Shown: in pieces, positions 20,238 through 30,553 of the stretch
Layout: each line of letters begins with the position of its first letter
Numbering within the stretch: the stretch's first letter is position 1
DNA from: Trichomonas vaginalis G3
Lineage: Eukaryota; Parabasalia; Trichomonadida; Trichomonadidae
NCBI RefSeq assembly: GCF_026262505.1
Contig: NC_067207.1
Coordinates: 26,318,082 to 26,382,081 of the forward strand
Reading direction: 5' to 3'
DNA length: 64,000 nt
Notes under the pieces: generated by a model
The model's database searches: none
What the model saw: only the letters and a program-made list of their open reading frames with translations
What the model was told of the DNA's origin: nothing
Made by a program: the position numbers and the translations under genes

Positions 20238-21043
20238 ATGGCAGAAGATATAATGGTTTATACTATTACGACTAAAAACCCTGAGTCATATAATTCTATA
20301 ACAACAAACTTACAAAGTCCTCAAGGACGATATTGTAAACTGACCTTAAACACGATGACGACTAAAGCCTTTTTGCTCTTTTGACACCAGAAGACTTTAT
20401 TGTTGTGAATGGTAAAAAATACTCCTTTGAAGATACTTACTCAGATATACCACCAACAGGTTTTGTTGACTTATTTAATACTTTAAGGACGGTGTAACAT
20501 GTGCTGCAACTAGAGCAGGTTTCATTATGTTTGGATGTCCGACTGAGTTTAGTATAAACGATATGAGCTATAATACAAAACTTATATCTGGTTTTTACTA
20601 CCAACAGTTTCCTATAACAGGAAAAGGTGTCATACAAGGTCTGTTCCGTTTGACTTTAAGTACACCTATTTTATATATTGTTTTCAAACTTAGTTTCAAA
20701 GTGCTATTCGAATGTCGACAGAAAACTACTATGACCAAAAGATACTCATGCGTATAAACAACACATTCTCTGCTGGTTTGCCTATTTGTTCATTCGAATG
20801 CAGAGTTTTCAGCTTTAGTAAACTCAAACACTTTAGCAAACATAAACTTAACCTTAGTTGACGCAAACTTTGTTCCTGTAAAACTTTTATGTCCTATGTA
20901 TTTGTCAATGACGGCAGAAAGTTTCGAATTGGAAGATGCAACTGGTGAAAGTATTGTATTACAAGAACAACTTCAACAACAAATAGCTCAAGAAACAACA
21001 AATGCAACAAATAGCTCAAGAACAACAAATAGCTCAAGTATAA
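20238..21043 (+). pseudogene. Probable minor capsid (penton-type) protein (copy A)
   Basis: The region starts MAEDIMVYTITTKNPESYNS and contains FVDLFNTLR, GFIMFGCPTEFSINDMSYNT and near its end INLTLVDANFVPVKLLCPMY, which resembles the C-terminal strand pattern of Polinton single-jelly-roll penton proteins. A Gln-rich tail of IAQEQQ repeats closes it. It lies between the major capsid and helicase genes. It is a broken fossil with several breaks. Confidence 0.5.
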
Positions 21044-21073
21044 AAAAAATATTTTTTTTTATTTTTATAAAAA

Positions 21074-22312
21074 ATGTACAGAATAGACGTTTCAGATTTT
21101 TATGACTTCCAAGCCTTCAGAAATATGTGTCCATTTCGAGACTATAACAAAGCAGTCGAGAATTTGAAACGTTTAGTCATTTATGTCGACTCTGCCCCAG
21201 AATGTTATTGTATGAAAGAATGGGATGTAGTCTTTAACAAACCTAAAGCGACAATAGTTTCAGAACAAGAATGTAAACAGAAACTTAAGAAAATAAAAGT
21301 CGTACAAGTTGGCATGAAGATGTTAGATGCTTGGGATATCTTATTGTCAAAGTTAGAAGATTTTTCAGTTCGTGGTATAAAGTTCTATACACCTTCTCCA
21401 AACTTCTATTCTATCTTCACTGGATATAATACGAACAAGTAGAATGGAAAAGAAAATGTTATAGAAGCTTGGTTAGACCATGTCAAAGAAATTATATGCA
21501 ATGGAAACGAAAGAGTCTATGAGTATATCTTATGTTGGTTTGCAAACATCTTACAACATCCAAGTGCTAAAAATGAAACTGCTCTCATTGTAATTGGAAA
21601 ACAAGGAACTGGTAAGAACACTTTCTTTACAGATATTTTATGCAAACTGTTAGAGGCTATTCGAACCCGAATATGACAAACTTAGAAAAACATCTGCGGT
21701 AAATTTAACTCTTCAATAGAGAATATGAAACTTATAGTATGTAACGAACTTCAAAGTATAGATACAACAAAGTTTTAAACTCAGATGCTTTGAAGAGTCT
21801 TATAACAGACAAAGTTGTAGTTGTTGAAAGAAAATATAAGAGACCAAAGAGTTTGTGAAAATGTTGCAAACTTCATTATGGTTTCAAACAATGCTGTTCC
21901 GATGAAGTTAGAAAGTTCTGACAGAAGATATGTAGTTGTCAGAACGTCAGAAGCTCATATGCAAGATACAGAATATTTTGACGACTTAGCAGAAACTTTG
22001 ACATCTGACTTTTTACAACCACTTTGTTCTATATTTCATGACATTAGATATTTCAAAGTTCAATCCAAGACAAATTCCACATACCGAAGAGAGACAAACA
22101 TTGTTAGAAGCAAACAAGAGTGTATATGAACTGTTTTATAGAATGAGACTGACTTTGAGTGTTTAGATGAAAGGTCATTGTACGATTCGTATAAACAGTA
22201 TTGTCAAGAGTATGGTTATATGACAGCGTCTAAACGAACATTCTTGGCAAATGTCAAAAGTCTTTTAGATGTTCAGAATGGTGTATATACAAAGAAAAAT
22301 TTTTCTGAGTAA
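21074..22312 (+). pseudogene. SF3 (D5-like) helicase remnant (copy A)
   Basis: This is the duplicate of the helicase at 25472-26706. It retains the MYRIDVSDFYDFQAF start, the Walker A region IVIGKQGTGKNTFF, and the FIMVSNNAVPMK sensor-type block. It is broken, with several breaks, and more decayed than copy B. Confidence 0.75.
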
Positions 22313-22346
22313 ATTTTAAAAAAATATTTTTTATCCGATAGAAAAG

Positions 22347-22763
22347 ATGACGAAATTCATCTCAGTAAACAAGTACATGTCAGGACTTAAAGAAGAACTA
22401 GACCCATTTCACATATTGAATGTTTACTTCTACCATTTTGAAAAGTCTACATTTGACAAAGTTTGGAACATCGAACCAGTTAAGTTTGCTATTGTGACTA
22501 AAAATGGTGCGAAATTTGAAGACTTAGACATAGAAGGTTTGTTAACAGTCAAAGAAAGTTTTGACAGAAGGTTCTCAAACCTTAAAGAAGGCAAAGCATA
22601 CAAACTTGTTATACCTTATGAACCAAAGAAAGACGACTATGAATATTATGAGTCTAAGATAGTTGAAGTTCAAGGTAAATTGGGTAAAAAGATTTTAGAG
22701 TCTAAGCCAGTGTTTGCTCCTAAAGAGGAAGAGAACATTGACATTGACCCAGAAATGTTCTAA
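22347..22763 (+). CDS. Maverick hypothetical protein, 138 aa (copy A)
   Basis: The ATG follows ATCCGATAGAAAAG. The protein begins MTKFISVNKYMSGLKEELDP, has a basic/acidic alternating middle and an acidic tail (EEENIDIDPEMF). This is the pattern of a single-stranded DNA-binding protein, but I see no OB-fold signature that would settle it. It lies directly downstream of the helicase, so a replication accessory role is plausible. Copy B is at 26742-27163. Confidence 0.5.
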   Translation: MTKFISVNKYMSGLKEELDPFHILNVYFYHFEKSTFDKVWNIEPVKFAIVTKNGAKFEDLDIEGLLTVKESFDRRFSNLKEGKAYKLVIPYEPKKDDYEYYESKIVEVQGKLGKKILESKPVFAPKEEENIDIDPEMF

Positions 22764-22779
22764 AAATAAAATTTTATTT

Positions 22780-23226
22780 TTACATGTCAAATTCTCCCTT
22801 CTCTGGCTCTGGTTCTTTCTTCTCTTCTTCTACTTTCTTTTCTTTCTTTTCTCTCTTCTTCTTCTCTGGTGGAGTTATGTCAAACTTCACAGAACCATAT
22901 TTTTGTAAAAGTGCTTTGTCATTTAATAGCTCTTCTATTCTGTTTTCTATTTCATTTTCAAGAACAGCGCATGTGTCTTCTTTGCATTCTAAGAAGTTTT
23001 GTTGGACTTCATCTCTCCAAGAGGCGTCATCTCTGTCAACAAGTCTGTCATTGACAAATTTTAAGACTCTCTGCTTAATGTTTTATGGTTCTTGTCATAT
23101 TCCCAGAAACAGAACTTTAGAACAAATTCACCTTTTCTTGTTTACACTATGTAAGATTTTATGGTCGACAGATGTTTTGCTGTCGAAAAGCTTGTCTCGA
23201 ATATAGATAGCGAAATCGCTAGACAT
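22780..23226 (-). pseudogene. Lys/Glu/Pro-tailed protein (copy A)
   Basis: This minus-strand gene is convergent with the 138-aa gene and shares its AAAATAAAATTTTATTTTTA intergenic palindrome. It starts MSSDFAIYIRDK and ends in a charged, Lys/Glu/Pro-rich tail. Copy B is 27180-27638. It is a broken fossil. Confidence 0.45.
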
Positions 23227-23264
23227 TTTCCTAAAAGATAAAAATTTTAATTTTTCTAAAAAAT

Positions 23265-23495
23265 ATGTTAGAAAAAAAGTTTGCTGACATTGACAAGAAA
23301 TTTGAGAATGTTTTAAATAAGAACAAGAGAAGTTAGAAAAAATGCTCAGATAAACCCATACATGACAAGTTCTTATTTTGCTCAGAATGGTATAACAGGT
23401 CTAATGCACCACCTGGGTCGGGTAAGACTTTCACTTATCTTAAAATGGCTGCACAACAACAAGAACTAGATGAGAAGAACCCATTCTATGAGTTG
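23265..23495 (+). pseudogene. Packaging ATPase fragment (end of copy A)
   Basis: This is the N-terminal part of the ATPase at 27675-28542, cut by the duplication junction. The P-loop region PPGSGKTFTYLKMA is present. It is a fossil fragment created by the tandem duplication. Confidence 0.75.
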
Positions 23496-23556
23496 TTCTT
23501 GAACTGACTTCTCTCGTCAAATATTGACAGTACGCCAGTTTTAATATAATATTGTA

Positions 23557-23802
23557 TTAAAAACTTACCTTTAGAATATGTCAGTTTTGTGTTATATTTT
23601 TGTCAACGTCAAGAACTTTCACCATCTCGGTTATACCAACTTTCTTTGCTTTATGAAAATATTTTGGTTCAGCAAAGACTGCTATTCTATAACATTTTCC
23701 ATTGTTTGTGTAAAGAAAGAACTACTCTGTCAATGAACTTGTATTGTTTGTGTGTGTAAACTTTGTTTGCTTCAATTCGAAGAGATACTCAAATACGTCC
23801 AT
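23557..23802 (-). pseudogene. Small Maverick protein, about 80 codons (copy B)
   Basis: This is the duplicate of 19149-19395, with the same MDVFEYLFELK start and the same divergent leader. Function is unknown. It is a fossil copy. Confidence 0.4.
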
Positions 23803-23819
23803 CTTTTTATTCTAAGTAA

Positions 23820-24180
23820 ATGTCATTTCCGAAAAATAGAAGCGTAAGTGTTTCAAAAGGTTTAATGGCGTGGCAGATGTGAAGTTAAATTCACCAACTC
23901 AAACAAACAGTCAAAGTGTTGTTGTCAATGTCAAAGAAGAGATGTTGAAGTGGGGAAACCATACGAAGACGAAGATGGTATAACAATAGTTCCTGTAAAA
24001 GAAACCAACATATCCTGAAGTTAGCAGAGACTTAAGTTCTGTTGCAGATATTCGAAACGACTACAACAACTTAAAGAAACTTAAAACTCAGGAGAAGATT
24101 TGTCAAGCTTTAGGTCTAATGTTAAACTTGGTTGAGCACAACCCTGTAAAAGTGAACTCATATGTCATCGCACCTCATGA
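23820..24180 (+). pseudogene. Maverick hypothetical protein (copy B)
   Basis: This is the duplicate of 19414-19785, starting MSFPKNRSVSVSK after CTAAGTAA. It is broken, with a few breaks. It has no recognised family. Confidence 0.45.
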
Positions 24181-24399
24181 AATTTGAAAGAAACTATTGA
24201 AACTTTTGACAGAGGCAGACGATATAAACATCAAAGAAATAGAACCCGACATTGCTTGCTGTGGTGTTTCATATAATGTCATTGACAAGATATACGTTAT
24301 GAAAGGAGGTGAAACGTTGAACTTAAAATATAGTTCCCAGACGTCATAAAAATATTTGACGACCACAACATTTCATTAAAATTTACTTGCTAAGTAAAA

Positions 24400-24630
24400 A
24401 TGTCAAAACTTCTTGAAAGATGTTTTGAAGAAAAAAATATAGACTTTATTTCATGTAAAGGACTTTACACACTTTTGAACGATATGAAAGACCCTGTTTT
24501 GTTTGTTCGTGTAGACAAAGGAAAGTTCTATGTCTTTACAAAATATTTGAACTTCTTAGACAGAGAACTTCAAGAAACGCCATGTGAAAGTTTAGATGAA
24601 GTTCTTCTCCACTTTCAGAAAAACTTTTAA
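24400..24630 (+). CDS. Maverick small protein, 76 aa (copy B)
   Basis: This is the duplicate of 19997-20227 with the same length and almost the same protein (MSKLLERCFEEKNIDFISCK). The intact frame in both copies supports a real gene. Function is unknown. Confidence 0.6.
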   Translation: MSKLLERCFEEKNIDFISCKGLYTLLNDMKDPVLFVRVDKGKFYVFTKYLNFLDRELQETPCESLDEVLLHFQKNF

Positions 24631-24639
24631 TATATATAA

Positions 24640-25442
24640 ATGGCAGAAGATATAATGGTTTATACTATTACGACTAAAAACCCTGAGTCATATAATTCTA
24701 TAACAACAAACTTACAAAGTCCTCAAGGACGATATTGTAAACTGACCTTAAACACGATGACGACTAAAGCCTGTTTTGCTCTTTTGACACCAGAAGACTT
24801 TTATTGTTGTGAATGGTAAAAAATACTCCTTTGAAGATACTTACTCAGATATACCACCAACAGGTTTTGTTGACTTATTTAATACTTTAAGGACGGGTGT
24901 AACATGTGCTGCAACTAGAGCAGGTTTCATTATGTTTGGATGTCCGACTGAGTTTAGTATAAACGATATGAGCTATAATACAAAACTTATATCTGGTTTT
25001 TACTACCAACAGTTTCCTATAACAGGAAAAGGTGTCATACAAGGTGTCTGTTCCATTGACTTTAAGTACACCTATTTTATATATTGTTTCAAACTTAGGT
25101 TCAAAGTGTTATTCGAATGTCGACAGAAACTACTATGACCAAAAGATACTCATGCGTATAAATAAACATTCTCTGCTGGTTTGCCTATTGTTCATTCGAA
25201 TGCAGAGTTTTCAGCTTTAGTAACTCAAACACTTTAGCAAACATAAACTTAACCTTAGTTGACGCAAACTTTGTTCCTGTAAAACTTTTATGTCCTATGT
25301 ATTTGTCAATGACGGCAGAAAGTTTCGAATTGGAAGATGCAACTGTGAAAGTATTGTACTACAAGAACAACTTCAACAACAAATAGCTCAAGAACAACAA
25401 ATGCAACAAATAGCTCAAGAACAACAAATAGCTCAAGAATAA
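24640..25442 (+). pseudogene. Probable minor capsid (penton-type) protein (copy B)
   Basis: This is the duplicate of 20238-21043. The long middle frame (24809-25138) carries YSFEDTYSDIPPTGFVDLFN and the same FIMFGCPTEFSIND block. The tail is again IAQEQQ-rich. It is a broken fossil with a few breaks. Confidence 0.5.
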
Positions 25443-25471
25443 AAAAAATATTTTTTTTATTTTTATAAAAA

Positions 25472-26706
25472 ATGTACAGAATAGACGTTTCAGATTTTTA
25501 TGACTTCCAAGCCTTCAGAAATATGTGTCCATTTCGAGACTATAACAAAGCAGTCGAGAATTTGAAACGTTTAGTCATTTATGTCGACTCTGCCCCAGAA
25601 TGTTATGTATGAAAGAATGGGATGTAGTCTTTAACAAACCTAAAGCGACAATAGTTTCAGAACAAGAATGTAAACAGAAACTTAAGAAAATAAAAGTCGT
25701 ACAAGTTGGCATGAAGATGTTAGATGCTTGGGATATCTTATTGTCAAAGTTAGAAGATTTTTCAGTTCGTGGTATAAAGTTCTATACACCTTCTCCAAAC
25801 TTCTATTCTATCTTCACTGGATATAAATACGAACAAGTAGAATGGAAAGAAAATGTTATAGAAGCTTGGTTAGACCATGTCAAAGAAATTATATGCAATG
25901 GAAACGAAAGAGTCTATGAGTATATCTTATGTTGGTTTGCAAACATCTTACAACATCCAAGTGCTAAAAATGAAACTGCTCTCATTGTAATTGGAAAACA
26001 AGGAACTGGTAAGAACACTTTCTTTACAGATATTTTGTGCAAACTGTTAGAAGGCTATTCGAACCCGAATATGACAAACTTAGAAAACATCTGCGGTAAA
26101 TTTAACTCTTCAATAGAGAATATGAAACTTATAGTATGTAACGAACTTCAAAGTATAGATACAACAAAAGTTTTGAACTCAGATGCTTTGAAGAGTCTTA
26201 TAACAGACAAAGTTGGAGTTGTTGAAAGAAAATATAAAGACCAAAGAGTTTGTGAAAATGTTGCAAATTTCATTATGGTTTCAAACAATGCTGTTCCGAT
26301 GAAGTTAGAAAGTTCTGACAGAAGATATGTAGTTGTCAGAACGTCAGAAGCTCATATGCAAGATACAGAATATTTTGACGACTTAGCAGAAACTTTGACA
26401 CCTGACTTTTACAACCACTTGTTCTCATATTTCATGACATTAGATATTTCAAAGTTCAATCCAAGACAAATTCCACATACCGAAGAGAGACAAACATTGT
26501 TAGAAGCAAACAAGAGTGTATATGAACTGTTTATAGATGAGACTAACTTTGAGTGTTTAGATGAAAGGTCATTGTACGATTCGTATAAACAGTATTGTCA
26601 AGAATATGGTTATATGACAGCGTCTAAACGAACATTCTTGGCAAATGTCAAAAGTCTTTTAGACGTACAGAATGGTGTATATACAAAGAAAAATTTTTAT
26701 GAGTAA
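25472..26706 (+). pseudogene. SF3 (D5-like) primase-helicase (copy B)
   Basis: This is the better-preserved helicase, with a 368-aa open frame at 25600-26706. It would unwind DNA during element replication. In order it shows HPSAKNETALIVIGKQGTGK (Walker A), an acidic LIVCNELQSID (Walker B), FIMVSNNAVPMK (motif C/sensor Asn), and RRYVVVRTSEAH (arginine finger region). This is the superfamily 3 order of poxvirus D5-like helicases in Polintons and large DNA viruses. The C-terminal winged-helix-like end (YKQYCQEYGYMTASKRTFLA) is typical. It is broken, with about one break near the start. Confidence 0.85.
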
Positions 26707-26741
26707 ATTTAAAAAAAATATTTTTTTATCCGATAGAAAAG

Positions 26742-27163
26742 ATGGCAAAATTCATCTCAGTAAACAAGTACATGTCAGGACTTAAAGAAGAACTAGACCC
26801 ATTCACATATTTGAATGTTTACTTCTACCATTTTGAAAAGTCTACATTTGACAAAGTTTGGAACATCGAACCAGTTAAGTTTGCTATTGTGACTAAAAAT
26901 GGTGCGAAATTTGAAGACTTAGACATAGAAGGTTTGTTAACAGTCAGTAAAGAAAGTTTGACAGAAGGTTCTCAAACCTTAAAGAAGGCAAAGCATACAA
27001 ACTTGTTATACCTTATGAACCAAAGAAAGCAGACGACTATGAATATTATGAGTCTAAGATAGTTGAAGTTCAAGGTAAATTGGGTAAAAAGATTTTAGAG
27101 TCTAAGCCAGTGTTTGCTCCTAAAGAGGAAGAGAACATTGACATTGACCCAGAAATGTTCTAA
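26742..27163 (+). pseudogene. Maverick hypothetical protein (copy B)
   Basis: This is the duplicate of 22347-22763, starting MAKFISVNKYMSGLKEELDP after ATCCGATAGAAAAG. A replication accessory role is a guess from its place after the helicase. It is broken, with about one break or more. Confidence 0.5.
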
Positions 27164-27179
27164 AAATAAAATTTTATTT

Positions 27180-27638
27180 TTACATGTCAAATTTCTTCTT
27201 CGGTGGAACTGGCTCTGGCTCTGGTTCTTTCTTCTCTTCTTCTACTTTCTTTTCTTTCTTTTCTCTCTTCTTCTTCTCTGGTGGAGTTATGTCAAACTTC
27301 TCAGAACCATATTTTTGTAAAAGTGCTTTGTCATTTAATAGCTCTTCTATTCTGTTTTCTATTTCATTTTTCAAGAACAGCGCATGTGTCTTCTTTGCAT
27401 TCTAAGAAGTTTTTGTTGGACTTCATCTCTCCAAGAGGCGTCATCTCTGTCAACAAGTCTGTCATTGACAAATTTTAAGACTGCTCTGCTTAATGTTTTA
27501 TGGTTCTTGTCATATTCCCAGAAACAGAACTTTAGAACAATTCACCTTTCTTGTTTACACTATGTAAGATTTTATGGTCGACAGATGTTTTGCTGTCGAA
27601 AGCTTGTCTCGAATATAGATAGCGAAATCGCTAGACAT
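27180..27638 (-). pseudogene. Lys/Glu/Pro-tailed protein (copy B)
   Basis: This is the duplicate of 22780-23226. The best frame (27180-27374) is KNEIENRIEELLNDKALLQK followed by a Lys/Glu-rich stretch and EPEPEPVPPKKKFDM. The start region is MSSDFAIYIRDK near 27638. It is divergent from the ATPase gene across a CTAAAAGATAAAAATT leader. It is a broken fossil. Confidence 0.5.
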
Positions 27639-27674
27639 TTTCTAAAAGATAAAAATTTTAATTTTTCTAAAAAT

Positions 27675-28542
27675 ATGTTAGAAAAAAAGTTTGCTGACAT
27701 TGACAAGAAATTTGAGATGTTTTAAATAAGAACAAGAGAAAGTTAGAAAATGCTCAGATAAAGCCTATACATGACAAGTTCTTATTTGCTCAGAATGGTA
27801 TAACAGGTCTAATTGCACCACCTGGGTCGGGTAAGACTTTCACTTATCTTAAAATGGCTGCACAACAACAAGAACTAGATGAGAAGAACCCATTCTATGA
27901 GTTAGTTGTTATTTTAGTACTTGTCAATTTGACCAAACCGTCAATTCGTTCAAAGATATTATAAAGAAGTCTAAGTTAGTATGTATAAAGGATATGAGTT
28001 GTTAGATTGGATAAAGAAGTACCAAAGAAAGTTTTGAAGTATAATGCTATAAATGAGTATATAAATTATAAGTTCAAAACACAAATGAGGAAATGCAGAG
28101 AATATTAGAGAAGAAACACTTCAGAAACAAACAGAAAGAGATAGAATACATTTCGAAGAAATTGCAATCTTACGATTGGAAGACTTACCCTCATAGATGT
28201 CTTCTTATCTTAGATGACTTTGCTTCTCATCCTTTGTTAAAGAATAGAGAACAAGACATGTGTCGAATTCTTAAGAAGCTCAGACACTTTAACATCTCAG
28301 TTGTCATTTGTGTACAGACAGCAAAGAGTTTAAGTAAGGATGTTAAAAGAATACTTACTGACATAATACTTTTCCCCGGATTGTCCGAAGACGATTTCAT
28401 GGAACTTATGAAAGAGTCCATGGCAGGTAAGTTTGACAGACATGAACTATGGGAGAAGTACAAAGTCATACAAGACCCTCATACTTCTTTCAGAATTCAT
28501 ATCTACGCAAACAAAGTTCAAATTGTAAAAAGTCAAGCTTGA
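27675..28542 (+). pseudogene. FtsK/HerA-type genome-packaging ATPase (M2)
   Basis: This ATPase would pump element DNA into capsids. LIAPPGSGKTFTYLK is the P-loop (Walker A), and RCLLILDDFASHPLLKN is the hydrophobic stretch plus DD of Walker B. QTAKSLSKDVKRILTDII and LFPGLSEDDFMELM follow, as in A32-like packaging ATPases. The last frame (28093-28542) ends KVQIVKSQA at the edge of an inserted cassette. Short overall length fits Polinton ATPases. It is a broken fossil with a few breaks. Confidence 0.8.
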
Positions 28543-28600
28543 AAAATAAAGAGTTCATTTACTCTACTTGTTTGAAGTTGTCAAAATACTCTGTTATTTT

Positions 28601-28708
28601 TCACTGTTTTCATAGAGTTTTGGCGACTGGGGTTTCTTCCCTACTCGCTGTTCTTCACTGTTTTCATAGAGTTTTGGCGACTGGGGTTTCTTCCCTACTC
28701 GCTGTGCT
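28601..28708. repeat. 54-bp tandem repeat, 2 copies
   Basis: TCACTGTTTTCATAGAGTTT starts at 28601 and again at 28655. The unit includes GGCGACTGGGGTTTCTTCCC. It is GC-richer than its surroundings. A third, degenerate CACGATTTTCATGAGTTTTA follows near 28710. Confidence 0.85.
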
Positions 28709-28819
28709 TCACGATTTTCATGAGTTTTAGGCAAGGCCGGTAAAAGTCGGTCTAGAGAAATTTCACGATTTTCATACGGAATCTCTTCTCTCGGTTTTCC
28801 GAGGGAAGCAATCTTATGC

Positions 28820-29126
28820 CATTTTACTCAGAATTTTGGTCATTTTTCAATAAAAATAATGTTTAGGGTAGAAGGTTAGATCTAACCTCTTTTCTAACCT
28901 CTTTTCTACCCCAGTTATTTTATAAGCGTTTTACATGGTAAACGTTATTTTTTAAAATTTGTGAAAACTCAACGGTTTGACACATGCCCTAAAAATTATT
29001 TTACTCAGAATTTTGTTGCTGAATTCAGCAAAAATAATGTTTAGGGTAGAAGGTTAGATCTAACCTCTTTTCTAACCTCTTTTCTACCCCAGTTATTTTA
29101 TAAGCGTTTCACATGGTAAACGTTAT
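28820..29126. repeat. Two direct repeats carrying the palindromic iteron
   Basis: About 130 bases are repeated at about 28820-28946 and 28996-29126. Each has TTACTCAGAATTTT, GTTTAGGGTAGAAGGTTAG, the palindrome GGTTAGATCTAACC, two more CTAACC half-sites spaced by CTTTT, and TTATAAGCGTTT. They lie just past the 3' end of the 313-aa gene, which reads into the second copy. The same iteron recurs at 30119, 30205, 42166 (variant) and 42311. Confidence 0.9.
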
Positions 29127-30039
29127 GAATTCGTGAGACTCTAAACAGTTTCGTAGCTTCTATTTCTTCTGTCAGTACATCGAATGTTTTAACGATACCG
29201 AAAGTTTCTTTATACTTCTTCTTGACGTCAGATAGAAGGAAATCTTCTGCTGTTGGATAGTTTTTGTTCAGAAATTCTAACATGTTCATTTTATCTTCTG
29301 CTGGCTTTTCTGCTTCTTTCTTTAAGTCTGCATAGTCGTTTCTCATACGTTCTATCTCTTTGACGGAGTAGTTATATTTCCTCATTGCTGCTTTACATTT
29401 AGAACATTGTGGGTTCATTTTTGCGTTATATTCTGAAACCTTACCTGCTAAAACAACTAAAGCGTCAATGGCTTTCTTTAAATCTGAAGCAGTTGGTTTT
29501 ATCTGTTCATTCCATACCTTACCTCTTCTGTCTTTATCTCTTATCTGCCATACACATTTTGCAGCTAATGAAACAAAGTTGTCGTAGGTCTTAAACTCCC
29601 CGGATTTATATATGTCAGAGATGTTCTTATATACCATGTCGCAATCTTTGTCCATAACTTTATGGTTGCAATGAAAACCAAGGAATTCATAATTTACCTT
29701 ACGTATGAACTTCTTTATTTCTACCGAGTCAGTTGCTTTGACTTCTATTTCGTCAAATTCAGGAATAGTTAGTTTTTGCTGTTGGATTTCAGGCAATTTG
29801 GGTAAATGGTCAATAATATCCTGCATGTCATAAAGATACTGTTCATTTGTTTCATCTTTCGCACTACAGTCTAAACTACCTGTTAACAGTTCCTGCTTTA
29901 TCTTCTGGATTTCTGTTTCGAAAGTATATGAAGAAGGAATGAAGCTTTTCATCTCTACTAACATAGATGTTGGATTCATAACTAACGAGTTTGGTGCTGT
30001 TGTTGTTTGAATTGTTGTTGTGCCGATTGTTGAAATCAT
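29098..30039 (-). CDS. Cassette protein, 313 aa, unknown function
   Basis: The start is set at MISTIGTTTIQTTT because a TATAAAAGAT leader precedes it; an in-frame ATG further upstream (30108) lies in the repeat. The protein is helical and hydrophilic. It has a Cys-His stretch (FHCNHKVMDKDCDMVY), a CSKCKAAMRKY zinc-ribbon-like knuckle near residue 215, then a helical segment rich in Glu/Lys. There is no recognised family. It is the only gene of the inserted cassette and is boxed in on both sides by palindromic iterons. That makes a DNA-binding or iteron-recognising role a fair hypothesis, not a finding. Confidence 0.65.
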   Translation of the reverse strand: MISTIGTTTIQTTTAPNSLVMNPTSMLVEMKSFIPSSYTFETEIQKIKQELLTGSLDCSAKDETNEQYLYDMQDIIDHLPKLPEIQQQKLTIPEFDEIEVKATDSVEIKKFIRKVNYEFLGFHCNHKVMDKDCDMVYKNISDIYKSGEFKTYDNFVSLAAKCVWQIRDKDRRGKVWNEQIKPTASDLKKAIDALVVLAGKVSEYNAKMNPQCSKCKAAMRKYNYSVKEIERMRNDYADLKKEAEKPAEDKMNMLEFLNKNYPTAEDFLLSDVKKKYKETFGIVKTFDVLTEEIEATKLFRVSRIHNVYHVKRL

Positions 30040-30103
30040 ATCTTTTATACAAAATAAAAAAAATAAAAAAATAAAGTTAGTTTTATTTTTTATTTCGGGA
30101 AAA

Positions 30104-30275
30104 TTCATGAAAATTCATGAGGTTAGAAAAGAGGTTAGAAAAGAGGTTAGATCTAACCTTCTACCCTAAACATTATTTTTGGTGTAAAATTCATGAAAAT
30201 TCATGAGGTTAGAAAAGAGGTTAGAAAAGAGGTTAGATCTAACCTTCTACCCTAAATTATATTTTTGCTGAATTC
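30104..30275. repeat. Two palindromic iteron repeats upstream of the cassette gene
   Basis: Each copy reads ATTCATGAGGTTAG, then AAAAGAGGTTAG twice, then ATCTAACCTTCTACCC, so three direct half-sites run into a palindrome. Copies start near 30119 and 30205. They lie immediately upstream of the 313-aa gene, in the opposite orientation to the pair downstream of it. A final GCTGAATTCAGC palindrome closes the block at about 30267. Confidence 0.9.
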
Positions 30276-30330
30276 AGCAACAAAATTCAAATTGTAAAAA
30301 GTCAACCTTGAAAAATGTAAGTGTTTAGTC

Positions 30331-30510
30331 TTAGTAAGATGGTAGCTTCTTAAAGCAAATACCATTGCTGAGTTTTATGTACGTGAAGAGAAGTACAATG
30401 AATTCAATTACGAGTACAATTGCAATGACAACTAAGGCAACTATTTTTGTCTTTTGCCAGCAAGGGTACTTCTTCTCTTCCAATGGTTCGGGAGAACTAT
30501 ACTCACTCAT
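30331..30510 (-). CDS. Single-pass membrane protein, 59 aa (M2)
   Basis: I take the ATG giving MSEYSSPEPLEEKKYPCWQK as the start. The segment IVALVVIAIVLVIEFIVLLF is a clear membrane span of 20-odd residues, followed by a short tail. It lies divergent from the plus-strand 64-aa gene. No family is recognised. Confidence 0.55.
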   Translation of the reverse strand: MSEYSSPEPLEEKKYPCWQKTKIVALVVIAIVLVIEFIVLLFTYIKLSNGICFKKLPSY

Positions 30511-30553
30511 GAGAAATGCCAAAACGGTTTAATAGAAAAAGTGTCATTTTTTC

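Larger units (their letters stand above)
19085..27905. repeat. 4.4-kb tandem duplication inside M2
   Basis: The unit starting TGAACTGACTTCTCT at 19091 starts again at 23500, a period of about 4409 bases. Copy A is about 19085-23495 and copy B about 23496-27905. The left edge lies just after the capsid gene and the right edge lies within the packaging ATPase gene. Copy A therefore ends in an ATPase fragment, while copy B runs on into the rest. The copies are highly similar; many differences are run-length differences, and copy A is the more decayed. Confidence 0.9.
28517..30316. mobile_element. Inserted cassette with 31-bp direct repeats at its ends (inside M2)
   Basis: The sequence from TTCAAATTGTAAAAAGTCAA on (31 bases, 28517-28547) recurs at 30286-30316 with one mismatch. 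The first copy covers the 3' end and stop of the ATPase gene. The enclosed 1.74 kb holds a 54-bp tandem repeat, four palindromic iteron repeats and one 313-aa minus-strand gene. An insertion that duplicated the ATPase end, or a recombination event, would both give this layout. It has no recognisable transposase of its own. Confidence 0.65.
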
